From the NCBI GenBank assembly GCA_013388985.1, contig JACAEF010000050.1:16610-80609 (forward strand): 64,000 nt of DNA, read 5' to 3'. This DNA is from Rhodocyclaceae bacterium (GTDB taxonomy: Bacteria; Pseudomonadota; Gammaproteobacteria; Burkholderiales; Rhodocyclaceae). How positions within the stretch are numbered: the stretch's first letter is position 1; each line of letters opens with the position of its first letter. Of the stretch, positions 63,679 to 64,000 are shown one piece after another. Under the pieces are notes generated by a model. That model saw only the letters and a program-made list of their open reading frames with translations. It had not been told where the DNA came from and ran no database searches. The translations under genes and the position numbers were made by a program.

Positions 63679-64000
63679 TCAATGCGCCTCGTCCCAGTTG
63701 CTACCCACACCCACCTCGGCGACGAGCGGCACCGCGAGCCGTGCCACGCCGCTCATCAGTTTCGGCAGCGCCTCGCGCACGGCGGCGAGCTCGTCTTCCG
63801 GCACTTCGAGCACCAGCTCGTCATGCACCTGGAGAATGAGTTTCGAGGCCATGCGCATCTCATCGAGCCAGCGCTGGACGGCGATCATCGCCCGCTTGAT
63901 CAGATCGGCGGCGGTGCCCTGCATCGGCGCGTTGATCGCGGCGCGCTCGGCGGCCTGCCGGCGGCCCGGGCTGCCGGAGCGGATCTCCGGCAGCCACAGC
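63679..64000 (-). CDS. polA: DNA polymerase I, C-terminal part (cut by window edge)
   Basis: The last 107 codons of PolA on the minus strand; the frame is open to the right edge (LPEIRSGSPGRRQAAERAA at the edge). INAPMQGTAADLIKRAMI is the end of the O-helix region and ILQVHDELVLEVP holds the palm motif C HDE. It ends SNWDEAH, as in most proteobacterial PolA. The 5' part of the gene, including exonuclease domains, is outside the window. Confidence 0.97.
   Translation of the reverse strand, partial: LWLPEIRSGSPGRRQAAERAAINAPMQGTAADLIKRAMIAVQRWLDEMRMASKLILQVHDELVLEVPEDELAAVREALPKLMSGVARLAVPLVAEVGVGSNWDEAH

Overview
The window is GC-rich (roughly two thirds G+C), gene-dense chromosomal DNA from a betaproteobacterium, most likely of the Rhodocyclales/Sterolibacteriaceae sort. 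I infer this from the family content rather than from any rRNA: a proteobacterial gshA of the Acidithiobacillus type, a DUF1840 gene, UbiK, the O2-independent ubiquinone genes ubiU/ubiV/ubiT, a permease-less PTS (EIIA-Man, HPr, EI), a pyr operon with an inactive dihydroorotase, and a TorF-glnK-amt operon. The organism makes ubiquinone and appears able to live without oxygen. No stretch over 300 bp lacks a gene.

Layout. 1-5.7 kb: end of an EAL protein, ZIP transporter, argS, SPOR protein, dsbA, SDR. 5.8-10.3 kb: anaerobic ubiquinone operon ubiU-[DUF433/DUF5615 toxin-antitoxin]-ubiV-ubiT, then VanZ and MazG-like genes; an FNR-type box sits at -41.5 from a good -10. 10.4-15.3 kb: MFS exporter (minus), 2Fe-2S ferredoxin, hydrolase, a small unknown gene, a CBS-PAS-GGDEF-EAL protein; then tRNA-Leu(UAA). 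15.5-21.2 kb: a soluble molybdopterin oxidoreductase, a four-cluster ferredoxin and a 1008-residue fusion (degenerate NuoF-like domain + GltD-like flavoprotein + ferredoxin). 21-28.3 kb (minus): metW/metX, an NlpC/P60 peptidase, the PTS trio, apbE, gshA. 28.3-33 kb: HDOD protein, ABC-F ATPase, thrH, purU. 33-35.7 kb (minus): torF-glnK-amt from a sigma-54 promoter. 35.9-42.3 kb: ubiK, comM, a TlpA-like thioredoxin, a three-gene secreted cluster with a CFI-box protein, a rhodanese. 42.4-46.6 kb: metH and a small unknown gene. 46.6-52.3 kb (minus): algH-ruvX-pyrR-pyrB-[type II restriction-modification]-pyrC'-DUF1840. 52.3-56.5 kb: phrB, thiD, thiE, hemL. 56.5-63.1 kb: GGDEF-EAL protein, then a MacAB-like export operon interrupted by higBA. 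63.1-64 kb: a second toxin-antitoxin pair and the end of polA.

Two themes stand out. First, a dispersed repeat with fixed ends (GTGCCGTC at one end, CAGCGCCGACTTT at the other) occurs at least 15 times, in a 25-bp short form and an 83-85-bp long form. It lies in stop-to-start gaps of operons and also in frame inside conserved proteins (metH, phrB, comM, the HDOD protein, the flavoprotein fusion, the TlpA-like protein), so it behaves like a protein-tolerated mobile palindromic element. Second, self-maintaining modules sit exactly at gene junctions of housekeeping operons: a toxin-antitoxin pair between ubiU and ubiV, a BstYI/BglII-like restriction-modification pair between pyrB and pyrC' (joined by ATGA overlaps on every side), and higBA between two ABC permease genes.

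The most novel enzyme system is the cytoplasmic molybdoenzyme operon at 15.5-21.2 kb, whose electron-transfer subunit carries a NuoF-like domain without recognisable FMN-loop or cluster ligands. All assignments are from reading the sequence; no database search was run.
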